NCBI RefSeq assembly: GCF_040362765.1
Contig: NZ_BAABWK010000002.1
Span: 372,001-436,000 of the forward strand
DNA: 64,000 nt
Direction of reading: 5' to 3'
Source: Pyruvatibacter sp. HU-CL02332
GTDB taxonomy: Bacteria; Pseudomonadota; Alphaproteobacteria; CGMCC-115125
The stretch's first letter is position 1. Each line of letters opens with the position of its first letter. The position numbers and the translations under genes are program-made. The notes beneath the pieces were generated by a model. The model was not told where the DNA came from, did no database searches, and was given only the letters and a program-made list of their open reading frames with translations. Shown here one piece after another: positions 7,928 to 16,735 of the stretch.

Positions 7928-8326
7928 CTAATTGTTGACATTCACATTGGTGTTGTCGGGATTGGCGGTCTGGTTCTGGCGAATGATGGTTGTCTCCTGA
8001 CTGCGGTCTATCCCGACCGAGTGCGGGTAGGGAAATTCTACCGGTGGGATGGTTGCCGGTACGCCGCCGTCCCCGACTGAGGCCTCGTCACCGCAGCGCG
8101 GCCGCAAAGCGTCGCAGTTCCATTTTACGCCGGAGAGTTCACCGGTAATTGTGCCACCACGTACCTGTGTGCACTCGCACAGCACGCCTTGCATACATGC
8201 CGTGGCACCAAGAGACGAAGGCTCACACCGAGGGAGCGCATCTTTTTCATCCGCAAGAGACGCTGACGCAGACAACGCAATCGCAAACAAAGCAATCAGT
8301 AACTTCGCGGGCAGGGCGTAGGACAT
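7928..8326 (-). CDS. Exported Cys-rich protein of unknown function
   Basis: The 132-residue product has a clear signal peptide (hydrophobic 'LLIALFAIALSASASLA', cleavage likely near residue 25). The mature part has six Cys residues in about 55 positions ('PRCEPS', 'ATACMQGVLCECTQ', 'WNCDALRPRCGD'), suggesting disulfides in the periplasm or outside, then a Pro-rich stretch and an Asn/Gln-rich tail ('NQTANPDNTNVNVNN'). I do not recognise the family. It is the last gene on the minus strand after the acyl-CoA dehydrogenase, 83 bases downstream, and a link to that pathway is not indicated. Confidence 0.65.
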   Translation of the reverse strand: MSYALPAKLLIALFAIALSASASLADEKDALPRCEPSSLGATACMQGVLCECTQVRGGTITGELSGVKWNCDALRPRCGDEASVGDGGVPATIPPVEFPYPHSVGIDRSQETTIIRQNQTANPDNTNVNVNN

Positions 8327-8409
8327 GGATTCCTCCTGGGCAGATCAGGGGAGTCTATCGCAGATTGGGCACCTGGTCTCTTCCAAGACGGATCACGGTA
8401 AAGAACGTC

Positions 8410-9552
8410 CTAAAGCCCCATCTGGCGCACCGCGAGGTCGCGCATGATTTCTTCAGACCCGCCACCGATAGCCAGAACCTTGACCTCCCGGTAGATCCGC
8501 TCAACGGAGTTACCACGCAGATAGCCGGCACCGCCCAGAATCTGCATCGCTTCCGACGCCACGAATTCCAGCGCCTTCGTCCCGAAGAACTTCGCCTTGC
8601 AGATTTCTGCGACCGGCATGTCGCCCTCATTGATGGCGTAACAAATCTGCTGGAGATAGGCGTCGAGGGCATCCGTCTTGGCGGACATATCGGCAATTTT
8701 GTGCCGGATGACCTGGTGCTGGATCATTGGCGTACCAAATGTCTCGCGCTCCTGCGCCCACTCGATAGAACAGCGCAGCGCTTCCTTCATCATGCCCAGC
8801 GCCTCAGCTGTCAGCCCGACGCGCTCAAGATTAAAGTTCTTCATGATCTCGATGAAGCCGCGGCCTTCTTCGCCCATGAGGTTTTCAGCAGGGACGCGGC
8901 AATTGTCGAAATACAACGTCGCCTGATCTGATGCCCACCAGCCCATCTTCTTGCCGAGCTTGGTGCGCTCGAAACCGGGCGCGTCCTTTTCTACAAAGAA
9001 CAGGGAAATGCCATTGAGACCGTCGCCCCCGGTGCGTGCACCGACCACGAAGTAGTCGCTTTTCATACCGCCGGTGATGAAGGTCTTTGACCCGTTGAGC
9101 ACCCAGGAATTTCCATCCTTGTGGGCCTTGGTCTTCATGTTGGCGACGTCAGACCCACCGGATGGTTCCGTAATCGCAAGGCTCGATCCCTTGCGGCCAG
9201 CCACCACATCCGGGAGCACCCGCTCGCGAATTTCTGCGGTTGCCAGTTTCTGGATCGGGTCGAGAGAAATCGTCCGCCCCACAAGCGCGGCCAGAACCCC
9301 GTTCGCCCCGGACTTGCCCATCTCCTCCATCCACGCCATGCGCAAGAAGGCATCGTCCATGCCAAGGCCGCCATAGGCTTCATCAATGCCAAAGCCAAAG
9401 ACCCCCAGAGCGCCTGCCTTCTCATGCAGTTCCCAGGGGATTTCCTCCGCCTCATCCCACTCATCCGCATGGGGGCGGACTTCCGTGTCAACGAAACGGC
9501 GAACCGTATCGCGGAACTGGCGGCGTTCTTCGGTGTCATGGGGGCTGAGCAT
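8410..9552 (-). CDS. Acyl-CoA dehydrogenase (AtuD/citronellyl-CoA dehydrogenase-like)
   Basis: The 380-residue protein is of normal acyl-CoA dehydrogenase length. It shows the FAD-binding middle-domain signature 'SLAITEPSGGSDVANMKTKA', the 'WVLNGSKTFITGG' strand, and the C-terminal 'MQILGGAGYLRGNSVERIYR' signature. The Glu pair in 'GGSEEIMRD' (about 367-368) is at the catalytic-base position. It oxidises an acyl-CoA to its 2,3-enoyl-CoA with transfer of electrons to ETF. It follows the TetR gene on the same strand after 54 bases and faces an atu-like carboxylase cluster, so the likely role is formation of the 2,3-enoyl-CoA that the carboxylase then uses, as AtuD does with citronellyl-CoA. The substrate is an inference; isovaleryl-CoA-like or other branched substrates are possible. 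Confidence 0.9.
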   Translation of the reverse strand: MLSPHDTEERRQFRDTVRRFVDTEVRPHADEWDEAEEIPWELHEKAGALGVFGFGIDEAYGGLGMDDAFLRMAWMEEMGKSGANGVLAALVGRTISLDPIQKLATAEIRERVLPDVVAGRKGSSLAITEPSGGSDVANMKTKAHKDGNSWVLNGSKTFITGGMKSDYFVVGARTGGDGLNGISLFFVEKDAPGFERTKLGKKMGWWASDQATLYFDNCRVPAENLMGEEGRGFIEIMKNFNLERVGLTAEALGMMKEALRCSIEWAQERETFGTPMIQHQVIRHKIADMSAKTDALDAYLQQICYAINEGDMPVAEICKAKFFGTKALEFVASEAMQILGGAGYLRGNSVERIYREVKVLAIGGGSEEIMRDLAVRQMGL

Positions 9553-9606
9553 GGCGTTCTCCTGGGGCCGGACACAGCCGGCAGTCTTATGTCGTTGGTG
9601 TGTGTT

Positions 9607-10269
9607 TTAGCGAAGTTTCAGGTGTGGCGCGATCAGTTCAATAAAGCGATCCACAATCAGCGTTTCCTCAGCGCGGTTCCTCGTAAACCGCTCATGGGCG
9701 AGCATGCCACGCATAAAGACACGACAGATCGCCCACAGGGTCACCACATCGGCGTCATCAAGGTCCGGCGATTCATACACCTCAACGATCGCGGTTCCCA
9801 TGCGGGCATCCCATTCGATCAGACTCTTGGCGGTGCGTTTTCCCAGCGCCTTGTCGGTCCGCGCGGCCATGAGGATTTCCATCAGCGACCGGCCTTCGGG
9901 TGTGCGTACGAGCCGCTCCCAAAGCCACTTCAGGTGGGCGCGTACCCGCGCGTCTTCATCCGGCAGTTTGCTCCATGCAGCACGCTCCACCCGCTTGCCG
10001 GTCATCACGCTGCGGCCAAGCAACATATCCAGTGTGGCGGCGATCAGATCTTCCTTGGTGGGAAAATGATGGGTGAGGGCGCCACGTGACAGACCTGCGC
10101 GTTCCTGGATGCGTGTGAGGGAGGTGTCGGCATATCCCATTTCATCCAGACATCCGATTGCGGCCTCGCAGATTGCACGGCGGGTTTTCCCGGCCTGCAG
10201 TTCTTTGGAAGCAGGCACACCCGGTTTTGCTATCTGCGCTGCGTGCGTCATGGCAGGATTGTTCCTCAT
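9607..10269 (-). CDS. TetR family repressor of the atu-like cluster
   Basis: The 220-residue protein has a TetR N-terminal helix-turn-helix: 'ICEAAIGCLDEMGYADTSLT' then 'RIQERAGLSRGALTHHFPTKEDLI', about residues 30-75, followed by an all-helical ligand domain. It is transcribed away from the atuA-like gene, and a perfect 10+2+10 palindrome lies between the two (10302-10323), only 33 bases from its own start. It therefore probably represses itself, the dehydrogenase and the carboxylase operon, with an acyl-CoA intermediate as a plausible inducer. The ligand is inferred from context only. Confidence 0.88.
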   Translation of the reverse strand: MRNNPAMTHAAQIAKPGVPASKELQAGKTRRAICEAAIGCLDEMGYADTSLTRIQERAGLSRGALTHHFPTKEDLIAATLDMLLGRSVMTGKRVERAAWSKLPDEDARVRAHLKWLWERLVRTPEGRSLMEILMAARTDKALGKRTAKSLIEWDARMGTAIVEVYESPDLDDADVVTLWAICRVFMRGMLAHERFTRNRAEETLIVDRFIELIAPHLKLR

Positions 10270-10298
10270 TCCGGATCAGGCAGAGGTCCGGATGATAG

Positions 10299-10328
10299 TT
10301 GACAGACCGACTGGTCGGTCTGTAGGAA
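10299..10328 (+). promoter_or_regulatory. Candidate promoter of the atuA-like operon
   Basis: TTGACA at 10299-10304 matches the sigma-70 -35 box and runs into the TetR-type palindrome. A weak -10-like TAGGAA follows at 10323-10328 with an 18-base spacer. A repressor on the palindrome would cover the whole promoter. On the other strand TATCAT (10292-10297) may be the -10 box for the TetR gene. Confidence 0.4.
10302..10323. promoter_or_regulatory. Perfect 22-bp palindromic operator for the TetR regulator
   Basis: ACAGACCGAC (10302-10311) and GTCGGTCTGT (10314-10323) are exact reverse complements around TG. It lies in the 140-base gap between the divergent TetR and atuA-like genes. Size, symmetry and position are those of a TetR-family operator controlling both directions. 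Confidence 0.75.
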
Positions 10329-10409
10329 TCTAAGTCAGCAGATCATGAGATGCAAGCGGTCGAAAACAGACCGCACGTCCATGGTGACGGGAGCAGGGCA
10401 AGGCAGGGC

Positions 10410-12224
10410 ATGGGCAGCGAAAAAAGCATTCGCATTGGCGGCGCAGGTGGTTTTTGGGGCGAAGCATTGCACGCAACGCCACAACTGCTTGCCGGTGGCA
10501 ATCTGGACTATCTGGTCTTCGACTATCTGGCCGAAATCACCATGTCCATCATGGCGCGGGCAAGGGCCAAGAACCCGGATCAGGGATACGCCACGGACTT
10601 TGTCACCGGCGTGATGGCACCCCACCTCAAGGACATCGCTGCGCGCGGGGTCAAAGTCATTTCAAATGCGGGCGGCGTTAATCCGGCAGCGTGCGGTGCC
10701 GCAGTCCGCGAGCTGGTCAAAAATGCGGGCCTTGATCTCAAAGTCGCAGTGGTCGCAGGGGATGACCTTCTTGACCGGGCACAGGAACTGGCCGGCGGCA
10801 GCTATGGGGAAATGTTCTCCGGTGCGGCCTTTCCACCAGTTGATGCCATCGCCAGCATCAATGCGTATCTGGGTGCTTTCCCGATTGCAGACGCACTGGA
10901 CCGGGGCGCAGACATCGTGATCACCGGGCGTGTGGTGGACAGTGCGGTTACGCTGGGTGCGTGCATCCATGCGTTTGGCTGGACCAGGGATGATCACGAC
11001 CTGCTGGCGGCAGGCACACTTGCGGGGCACATAATTGAGTGCGGCCCTCAAGCGACCGGCGGCAACTTCACGGATTGGCGCGACGTTGCCGACGACCTTG
11101 ATGCCATCGGGTACCCCATTGCCGATGTCAGCGCGGATGGCAGCTTCATATGCAGCAAACCGCCCAAGACCGGCGGCAAGGTGTCAGTCGGCACCGTGTG
11201 CGAACAAATGGTCTATGAGATTGGTGACCCGCAGGCCTATCTGGTCCCGGATGTCGTTTGCGACTTCTCTGAAGTACAAGTGACACAGACCGGACCTGAC
11301 GAGGTAAAGGTCACGGGGGCGCGCGGACTCCCGGCTCCGGATACATACAAGGTCTGCACGACCTATTCGGATGGCTGGCGCGGCGGGCTGATGATGGCCT
11401 TCATCGGGCTTGATGCCGCAGACAAGGCCCGCACCTACGCCGAAACATCCATCAAGCGCGCTCAGAACATCCTGCGGCAGGCCAACGCTGCTGACTTCAC
11501 GGAAACCAGCATCGAGATCATTGGCGACGACAGCCAGTATGGTGCGGCCGCAAAGGATGTCGCGTCGCGTGAGGTTGTGATGAAGCTTGCAGCCAAACAT
11601 CCAGACGCCCGCGGCATTGGTGTCCTGTTGAAGGAAGTCACCGGCCTGGCGCTGGCGACCCCAGCAGGCCTTACGAGTTTTGCAGGTGGGCGTCCCAAAC
11701 CATCACCCGTAGTGCGGCTCTTCTCATTTGCCCTGCCCAAAAATGCCCTGAGCATCACTGTTGACGTTGATGGCGATGTGACCACCCTGGCCACAGAAAC
11801 AGGCGTTGCGTTCCATCCATCCAAACTGGACCGGCCCACTGACCCGGCAGCACCTTCCAGTGACGGCAGCATGGTCGCCGTGCCGCTGGTCAAACTGGCC
11901 TGGGCCCGCAGCGGCGACAAAGGCGACAAAGCCAATATCGGGATCATCGCTCGAGATGAAAGCTATCTGCCCTATATCAGCGCATCCATGACAGACAGCG
12001 CTGTGGCAAGTCGTTTCGCGCATTTTCTGGATACGTCGAATGGCGGCGGAAAGGTTGAACGCTTTTTCCTGCCGGGATCGAATGCATTCAATTTTTTGAT
12101 GGATGATGCGCTGGGCGGTGGCGGTGTTGCCAGCCTGCGGGCAGACCCGCAGGCCAAGGCTTATGCGCAAATCCTTCTTGACCATCCGGTGTCCGTGCCT
12201 GCGGACCTGGCCGGGAGACTGTAA
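10410..12224 (+). CDS. atuA: AtuA family protein (acyclic terpene utilisation, DUF1446)
   Basis: The 604-residue protein has the long AtuA N-terminal domain ('IRIGGAGGFWGEAL' at the start, 'VISNAGGVNPAACG', 'DIVITGRVVDSAVTLG', 'YPIADVSADGSF', to about residue 450) and the smaller C-terminal AtuA-like domain ('LVKLAWARSGDKGDKANIGI', about residues 495-600). AtuA is needed for citronellol growth in Pseudomonas, but its reaction is unproven. The ATG at 10410 was chosen because family members start at this point and a purine-rich AGGCAGGG precedes it; the frame is open 20 codons further. Its stop overlaps the next start (TAATG). It heads an operon with carboxylase, hydratase and biotin carboxylase genes. 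Confidence 0.9.
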   Translation: MGSEKSIRIGGAGGFWGEALHATPQLLAGGNLDYLVFDYLAEITMSIMARARAKNPDQGYATDFVTGVMAPHLKDIAARGVKVISNAGGVNPAACGAAVRELVKNAGLDLKVAVVAGDDLLDRAQELAGGSYGEMFSGAAFPPVDAIASINAYLGAFPIADALDRGADIVITGRVVDSAVTLGACIHAFGWTRDDHDLLAAGTLAGHIIECGPQATGGNFTDWRDVADDLDAIGYPIADVSADGSFICSKPPKTGGKVSVGTVCEQMVYEIGDPQAYLVPDVVCDFSEVQVTQTGPDEVKVTGARGLPAPDTYKVCTTYSDGWRGGLMMAFIGLDAADKARTYAETSIKRAQNILRQANAADFTETSIEIIGDDSQYGAAAKDVASREVVMKLAAKHPDARGIGVLLKEVTGLALATPAGLTSFAGGRPKPSPVVRLFSFALPKNALSITVDVDGDVTTLATETGVAFHPSKLDRPTDPAAPSSDGSMVAVPLVKLAWARSGDKGDKANIGIIARDESYLPYISASMTDSAVASRFAHFLDTSNGGGKVERFFLPGSNAFNFLMDDALGGGGVASLRADPQAKAYAQILLDHPVSVPADLAGRL

Positions 12225-13846
12225 TGGCGATTTTCCAGACCAAGATTGATCCCAAGTCGGACATCTTTGCGAAGAACCGCGAAGACATGCTCGGACTCAT
12301 TGAGCAGTTGCGCAGCTACGAAGCCCGCGCCGCGACCAAATCAGAGAAACGCAAACCCCGATTTGAAGAACGCGGCCAGCTCACACCCCGCGAACGACTG
12401 GAACGTCTGCTTGATCCGGGCATGCCGTTCCAGCGGCTCTACAACATGGCCAACTTTCTGGTCGATGACCCAAACATTGAAACCTCTGTACCCGGCGGCA
12501 ATATCATCGCCGGCATCGGCTTCGTCAGCGGCGTGCGGTGTATGGTCTATGTGGATGATAGCGGCATCAGCGCCGGCGCCATGACCACACAATCCGTCGG
12601 CGTGATGATCGGCGTGATGGAATGTGCGCTTCGCCAGAAATTGCCTTTTGTCCATCTGGTGGAAAGTGCAGGGGCCAACCTGTTTGAATACACGGTTGAA
12701 CTGTGGGCCCATGGCGGCAAGATGTTCTATCATCTGGCGCAGCTCAGCGCCGCAGGCATCCCGACCTTTGTGGTTCTACATGGTCCCTCAACCGCAGGCG
12801 GAGCCTACCAGCCGGGCATGAGTGACTATGTCATCGGCGTCAAGAAAAACGGCATGGCAGCTCTTGCCGGTGCCGCACTGGTGAAAGCTGCAACCGGCGA
12901 AGTCGCTGACGCGGATGAGCTTGGCGGCTCGGAGATGCATGCCAGCACCACGGGCCTTGTGGAGTATGTGGCTGAAGACGATGCCCACGGCATTCTCATC
13001 CTGCGCGACCTGCTCGATCGCATTGACCACAACAAGCAGATACCCGCAGCACCAAAACGCGACTATGAGCCGCCGGTGCTCAGCACCGATGACATTGCCG
13101 GGACTGTGCCTGTGGACTATCGGCAACCCTATGATGTGCGCGAAGTGGTTGCCCGCGTCGTGGATGGATCAGACTTTGTCGAGTTCAAACCGCGATATGG
13201 TCCCGCAACCGTCTGTATGCAGGCCAGCATCATGGGCCATGCCTGCGGCCTGATTGGCAATAATGGACCGATTGATCCCGCCGGTGCCACCAAGGCGTCG
13301 CATTTCTTTCAGCTATGCGATCAGTCGGACATGCCGATCATCTTCCTCAACAACACAACCGGCTACATGGTGGGTACGGAGTATGAGCAGGCCGGGATGA
13401 TCAAGCACGGCTCCAAGATGATCCAGGCCGTGTCGAATGTTCGGGTGCCGAAGATTTCGCTCTATATCGGTGCGAGCTTTGGTGCTGGCAATTACGGCAT
13501 GTCCGGTTACGCCTATGAGCCGGAGTTTCTGTTTGCCTGGCCCAATGCCACCACTGGCGTGATGGGTGGCGAGCAGGCAGCCGGCACAATGGAAGAAGTC
13601 GCACGTAGTGGTGCCGCGCGTCGTGGGCAGGATGTGGATGAGGAGGCGCTTGCTCAACAGCGCGCAGCCGTCGTCAAACTGTTCGATGACCAGTCCACAT
13701 CGTTTTACACCTCCGGCCGTCTTCTTGATCACGGCATCATTGATCCACGCGACACGCGCAAAGTGCTTGGCTTCGCACTTCAGACAATCTGGGAAGGCCG
13801 CAACAAGACACTCCACCCCAATAGCTTCGGCGTCGGCCGGCACTAA
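12224..13846 (+). CDS. atuC: Acyl-CoA carboxylase beta subunit (geranyl-/methylcrotonyl-CoA carboxylase type)
   Basis: The 540-residue carboxyltransferase subunit has the two crotonase-like halves of the family: 'RERLERLLDPGMPFQRL' at the start, 'HLVESAGANL', 'GPSTAGGAYQPGMSDY', 'LVKAATGEVADADELGGSEM' in the N half, and 'PIIFLNNTTGYMVGTEYEQAG', 'ISLYIGASFGAGNYGMSGYA', 'FLFAWPNATTGVMGGEQAAG' in the C half. With the biotin subunit encoded two genes later it forms an enzyme that carboxylates the gamma-methyl of a 3-methyl-2-enoyl-CoA. Context (atuA, no HMG-CoA lyase nearby) favours geranyl-CoA over 3-methylcrotonyl-CoA. The segment before LVKAATGE is 'MAALAGAA', without the bulky aromatic residue usual in methylcrotonyl-CoA carboxylases, which would fit a longer substrate. 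Confidence 0.9.
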   Translation: MAIFQTKIDPKSDIFAKNREDMLGLIEQLRSYEARAATKSEKRKPRFEERGQLTPRERLERLLDPGMPFQRLYNMANFLVDDPNIETSVPGGNIIAGIGFVSGVRCMVYVDDSGISAGAMTTQSVGVMIGVMECALRQKLPFVHLVESAGANLFEYTVELWAHGGKMFYHLAQLSAAGIPTFVVLHGPSTAGGAYQPGMSDYVIGVKKNGMAALAGAALVKAATGEVADADELGGSEMHASTTGLVEYVAEDDAHGILILRDLLDRIDHNKQIPAAPKRDYEPPVLSTDDIAGTVPVDYRQPYDVREVVARVVDGSDFVEFKPRYGPATVCMQASIMGHACGLIGNNGPIDPAGATKASHFFQLCDQSDMPIIFLNNTTGYMVGTEYEQAGMIKHGSKMIQAVSNVRVPKISLYIGASFGAGNYGMSGYAYEPEFLFAWPNATTGVMGGEQAAGTMEEVARSGAARRGQDVDEEALAQQRAAVVKLFDDQSTSFYTSGRLLDHGIIDPRDTRKVLGFALQTIWEGRNKTLHPNSFGVGRH

Positions 13847-13861
13847 AGGCAGGACAGACAC

Positions 13862-14683
13862 ATGACCACACTCCCTGACGTGACCGGCGTTGACCTTGAG
13901 CTGGACAATGGCTGGCTGACCATCTGGTTCAACCAGCCTGAAACACGCAACGCCTTGACCGATGAACTGGTAGATGGTGTCCGCCGCACTCTCGAAGCCG
14001 TTCGCGATGACCGTGAGGTGCGGGGCATCACATTACGGGGCAGACATGGCGTGTTCTGCGCGGGCGGAAACCTCAAACAGTTCAAAGCCTCCTTTCAGGG
14101 AGGTGGCAATGACGGTGGCGGCTCACGGGACAGCACCATTGAGATGTCCAAGGGTGCTGCGGTGCTTTTTGACCTCATCAATGAGGCGCCGCAGGTCGTG
14201 ATTGCCATCATCGAAGGGGCTGCCATGGCCGGCGGGTTTGGCATGGCCTGTTGTGCGGATGTTGTTATCTGCGAAGCGGATGCCAAATTCGCGATGACTG
14301 AAACAGCCATCGGCATTTCACCGGCACAGATTGCGCCCTTCGTGATTCAGAAACTGGGTTACGCCACAGCCCGCCGCCTCATGCTGACGGCTGCCCGCTT
14401 CAACGGCGAAGGGGCACATGACCTTGGCTTCGCAGACTTTGTTGCCAGTGACGTGGACGGTCTCAATGCCATCGAGCAGCAGATCCGCAGTCAGGTTCTG
14501 AAATGTGCCCCAGGTGCCATTGCAGACACCAAATCACTGATCATCGCTCTGCCGGAGATGACCCGCGAAGAAGCCATTCATGCTGCTGCTGAAAACTTTA
14601 CCGGGCGCCTCCTAAGTGACGAAGGCCGCGAAGGCGTGGCGTCATTCCTTGAAAAACGCAAACCCGTCTGGGCCAAAGGCTAG
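13862..14683 (+). CDS. atuE: Enoyl-CoA hydratase (AtuE/isohexenylglutaconyl-CoA hydratase-like)
   Basis: The 273-residue crotonase-fold protein shows 'GRHGVFCAGGNLKQFK' (first oxyanion-hole strand, about residues 60-75), 'AIIEGAAMAGGFGMACCADV' (second oxyanion hole) and 'AKFAMTETAIGISPAQIAPF'. Glu and active-site positions are compatible with a hydratase. Located between the carboxyltransferase and biotin carboxylase genes, as in atu and liu operons, it should add water to the glutaconyl-CoA product. It starts 15 bases after the carboxylase stop. Assignment to the isohexenyl rather than the methylglutaconyl substrate rests on context. Confidence 0.87.
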   Translation: MTTLPDVTGVDLELDNGWLTIWFNQPETRNALTDELVDGVRRTLEAVRDDREVRGITLRGRHGVFCAGGNLKQFKASFQGGGNDGGGSRDSTIEMSKGAAVLFDLINEAPQVVIAIIEGAAMAGGFGMACCADVVICEADAKFAMTETAIGISPAQIAPFVIQKLGYATARRLMLTAARFNGEGAHDLGFADFVASDVDGLNAIEQQIRSQVLKCAPGAIADTKSLIIALPEMTREEAIHAAAENFTGRLLSDEGREGVASFLEKRKPVWAKG

Positions 14684-14696
14684 GGACATCACAACG

Positions 14697-16691
14697 ATGC
14701 GCTTCAATTCCATTCTGGTTGCCAATCGCGGTGAGATTGCAGTTCGGGTCATGCGAACAGCAAAGTCGCTGGGATATCGGGTCATCGCCATCTATTCACA
14801 AGCCGATAGTGAAGCCCCCCACGTCAAGATGGCTGACGAAGCCGTGTGCGTGGGTGCGGCACCGGTGGGCGAGTCCTATCTTGATCCTGAAAAAGTGCTC
14901 AAGGCCGCCGCCGATACAGGCGCGCAGGCTATCCATCCAGGATATGGGTTCCTGAGTGAAAATGCTGACTTTGCCCGAGCGTGCGAACAAGCCGGGCTCG
15001 TCTTTATTGGTCCACGGCCGGATGCGGTAGACCTGATGGGCAACAAGGCTGAAGCCAAGCGCCGCATGATTGCCGCCAAAGTGCCGTGCGTGCCGGGCTA
15101 TGAAGGCGAGAACCAGACGGACGACGCATTCATTTCAGCATCCAAAGACATCGGCTTTCCGGTCATGGTCAAGGCAGCCGCAGGCGGTGGTGGCCGCGGG
15201 ATGCGTCTTGTGCATGACGCTGCCGAGTTACCGGACGCGATCAAGCTTGCCCGGTCAGAAGCCGAAAACGCCTTTGGGTCCGGTGAACTGATCCTCGAAA
15301 AAGCCATCATCCAGCCCCGCCACGTAGAGATACAGGTCTTTGCGGATGAAGCAGGCAATACCATCCATCTGGGTGAGCGCGACTGCTCCGTTCAGCGACG
15401 CCATCAAAAGGTGATCGAAGAGGCTCCGTGCCCGGTGATGACACCTGAGCTCCGCGCGCGTATGGGAGCTGCTGCTGTCGAGGCAGCCCAGACCATCAAC
15501 TATCGCGGCGCGGGCACCGTTGAGTTTCTGCTTGGCGCCGACGGCGAATTCTACTTCCTCGAAATGAACACCCGCCTGCAGGTCGAACACCCGGTCACTG
15601 AGCTGGTTACCGGGCTCGATCTTGTGGCGTTGCAGATTAAGGTTGCCCAGGGGGAGAATCTTGGGCTTTCGCAGGACGATGTGTCTTTGACCGGCCATGC
15701 CATTGAGGTGCGCCTTTACGCAGAAGATGTGGCCGAGGACTTCCTGCCCAGCACAGGACATATTGACCTGTGGGCTCCCGCCGAGGGCGAGGGCGTTAGA
15801 ATTGATGCGGGCATTGCCACGGGGCTTGAGGTCTCACCCTTCTACGACCCGATGATCGCCAAGGTCATGGCCCATGGTCCCAACCGTGATGTGGCTCGAC
15901 AACGGGTCATTGAAGCGTTGCGGAACACCGGCATTTTCGGGCCTCAGACCAACCGTGATTTTTTGATTGATGCGCTCTCACAACCAGCCTTTGCCGCCGG
16001 TGAGGCAACAACAGCATTTATTGGAGAGACATATTCGGCAGACGACTTGGCCCGGCAGGCGCCATCTTCGCAGATGGTCACCGCTGCTGCTGTTCTGCTT
16101 TACCACTCTGAGCAGCATGCAGCTCACAAGGCCGCCATCGGTGTGGACGAGGAATTGCTCAACTGGGGCAGCACCGGCCGCCTCTCAACGCTCTATCGTT
16201 TCAGCTTCGATGACAACGCGATTGATGCGCGCGTCGTCGCTGGCGGTGGCAATTCATGGACCGTGGAAACAGCCACCGGATCGGTCGCTGTGTCGCTCGT
16301 TTCTCGAGACACTCATCGTGCCTGTCTGACGATAGATGGCACCACATCTGCTGTCGTATTCGCCCTGCCGCGATCAGGGACAATTCACCTGAGCATGAAT
16401 GACACCAGCGCGACCCTTTCGAATGTGCTCGCTACTGCCGGTATGGCGGACGACGCAGCAGGCGGCGGGCGTGTACTGGCACCGATGCACGGGCTCATCC
16501 TTGAGGTCCATGTGAGCGAAGGCCAAACTGTCAAAAAGGGTGACCGTCTTGCTGTGCTCGAAGCCATGAAAATGCAGCATCAGATACTTGCCGAAGTTGA
16601 CGGTACTATCACAGCAATTGCCTGCGCAGCGGGAGATCAAGTCCCGGCAGATGAGCTGTTGGTGGAAATCGAAATTGATGAAGACAATTGA
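14697..16691 (+). CDS. atuF: Biotin carboxylase/biotin carboxyl carrier subunit of acyl-CoA carboxylase
   Basis: The 664-residue alpha subunit has the biotin carboxylase domain ('ILVANRGEIAVRVMRTAKSL', 'AIHPGYGFLSENADFA', the ATP-grasp Gly-rich loop 'KAAAGGGGRGMR', 'LGERDCSVQRRHQKVIEEAP', 'EMNTRLQVEHPVTE'), a linker region, and a C-terminal carrier domain with biotin site 'VLEAMKMQHQ' (Lys at about 625). It carboxylates biotin with ATP and bicarbonate, and the neighbouring beta subunit transfers the CO2. The ATG at 14697 gives the canonical N-terminus; a frame opening at 14616 overlaps the hydratase and is unlikely to be used. The gap to the hydratase stop is 13 bases. Confidence 0.92.
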   Translation: MRFNSILVANRGEIAVRVMRTAKSLGYRVIAIYSQADSEAPHVKMADEAVCVGAAPVGESYLDPEKVLKAAADTGAQAIHPGYGFLSENADFARACEQAGLVFIGPRPDAVDLMGNKAEAKRRMIAAKVPCVPGYEGENQTDDAFISASKDIGFPVMVKAAAGGGGRGMRLVHDAAELPDAIKLARSEAENAFGSGELILEKAIIQPRHVEIQVFADEAGNTIHLGERDCSVQRRHQKVIEEAPCPVMTPELRARMGAAAVEAAQTINYRGAGTVEFLLGADGEFYFLEMNTRLQVEHPVTELVTGLDLVALQIKVAQGENLGLSQDDVSLTGHAIEVRLYAEDVAEDFLPSTGHIDLWAPAEGEGVRIDAGIATGLEVSPFYDPMIAKVMAHGPNRDVARQRVIEALRNTGIFGPQTNRDFLIDALSQPAFAAGEATTAFIGETYSADDLARQAPSSQMVTAAAVLLYHSEQHAAHKAAIGVDEELLNWGSTGRLSTLYRFSFDDNAIDARVVAGGGNSWTVETATGSVAVSLVSRDTHRACLTIDGTTSAVVFALPRSGTIHLSMNDTSATLSNVLATAGMADDAAGGGRVLAPMHGLILEVHVSEGQTVKKGDRLAVLEAMKMQHQILAEVDGTITAIACAAGDQVPADELLVEIEIDEDN

Positions 16692-16735
16692 TGAAGTTTG
16701 GGGCGCCTGAAGGCGGACCTTTAAGGAGACTGCAG

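Noticed and set aside
8149-8931. Open frame of 260 codons on the plus strand across the exported protein and the dehydrogenase
   Set aside because: It spans the gap and runs opposite two minus-strand genes, one of them a clear acyl-CoA dehydrogenase; no motif supports it.
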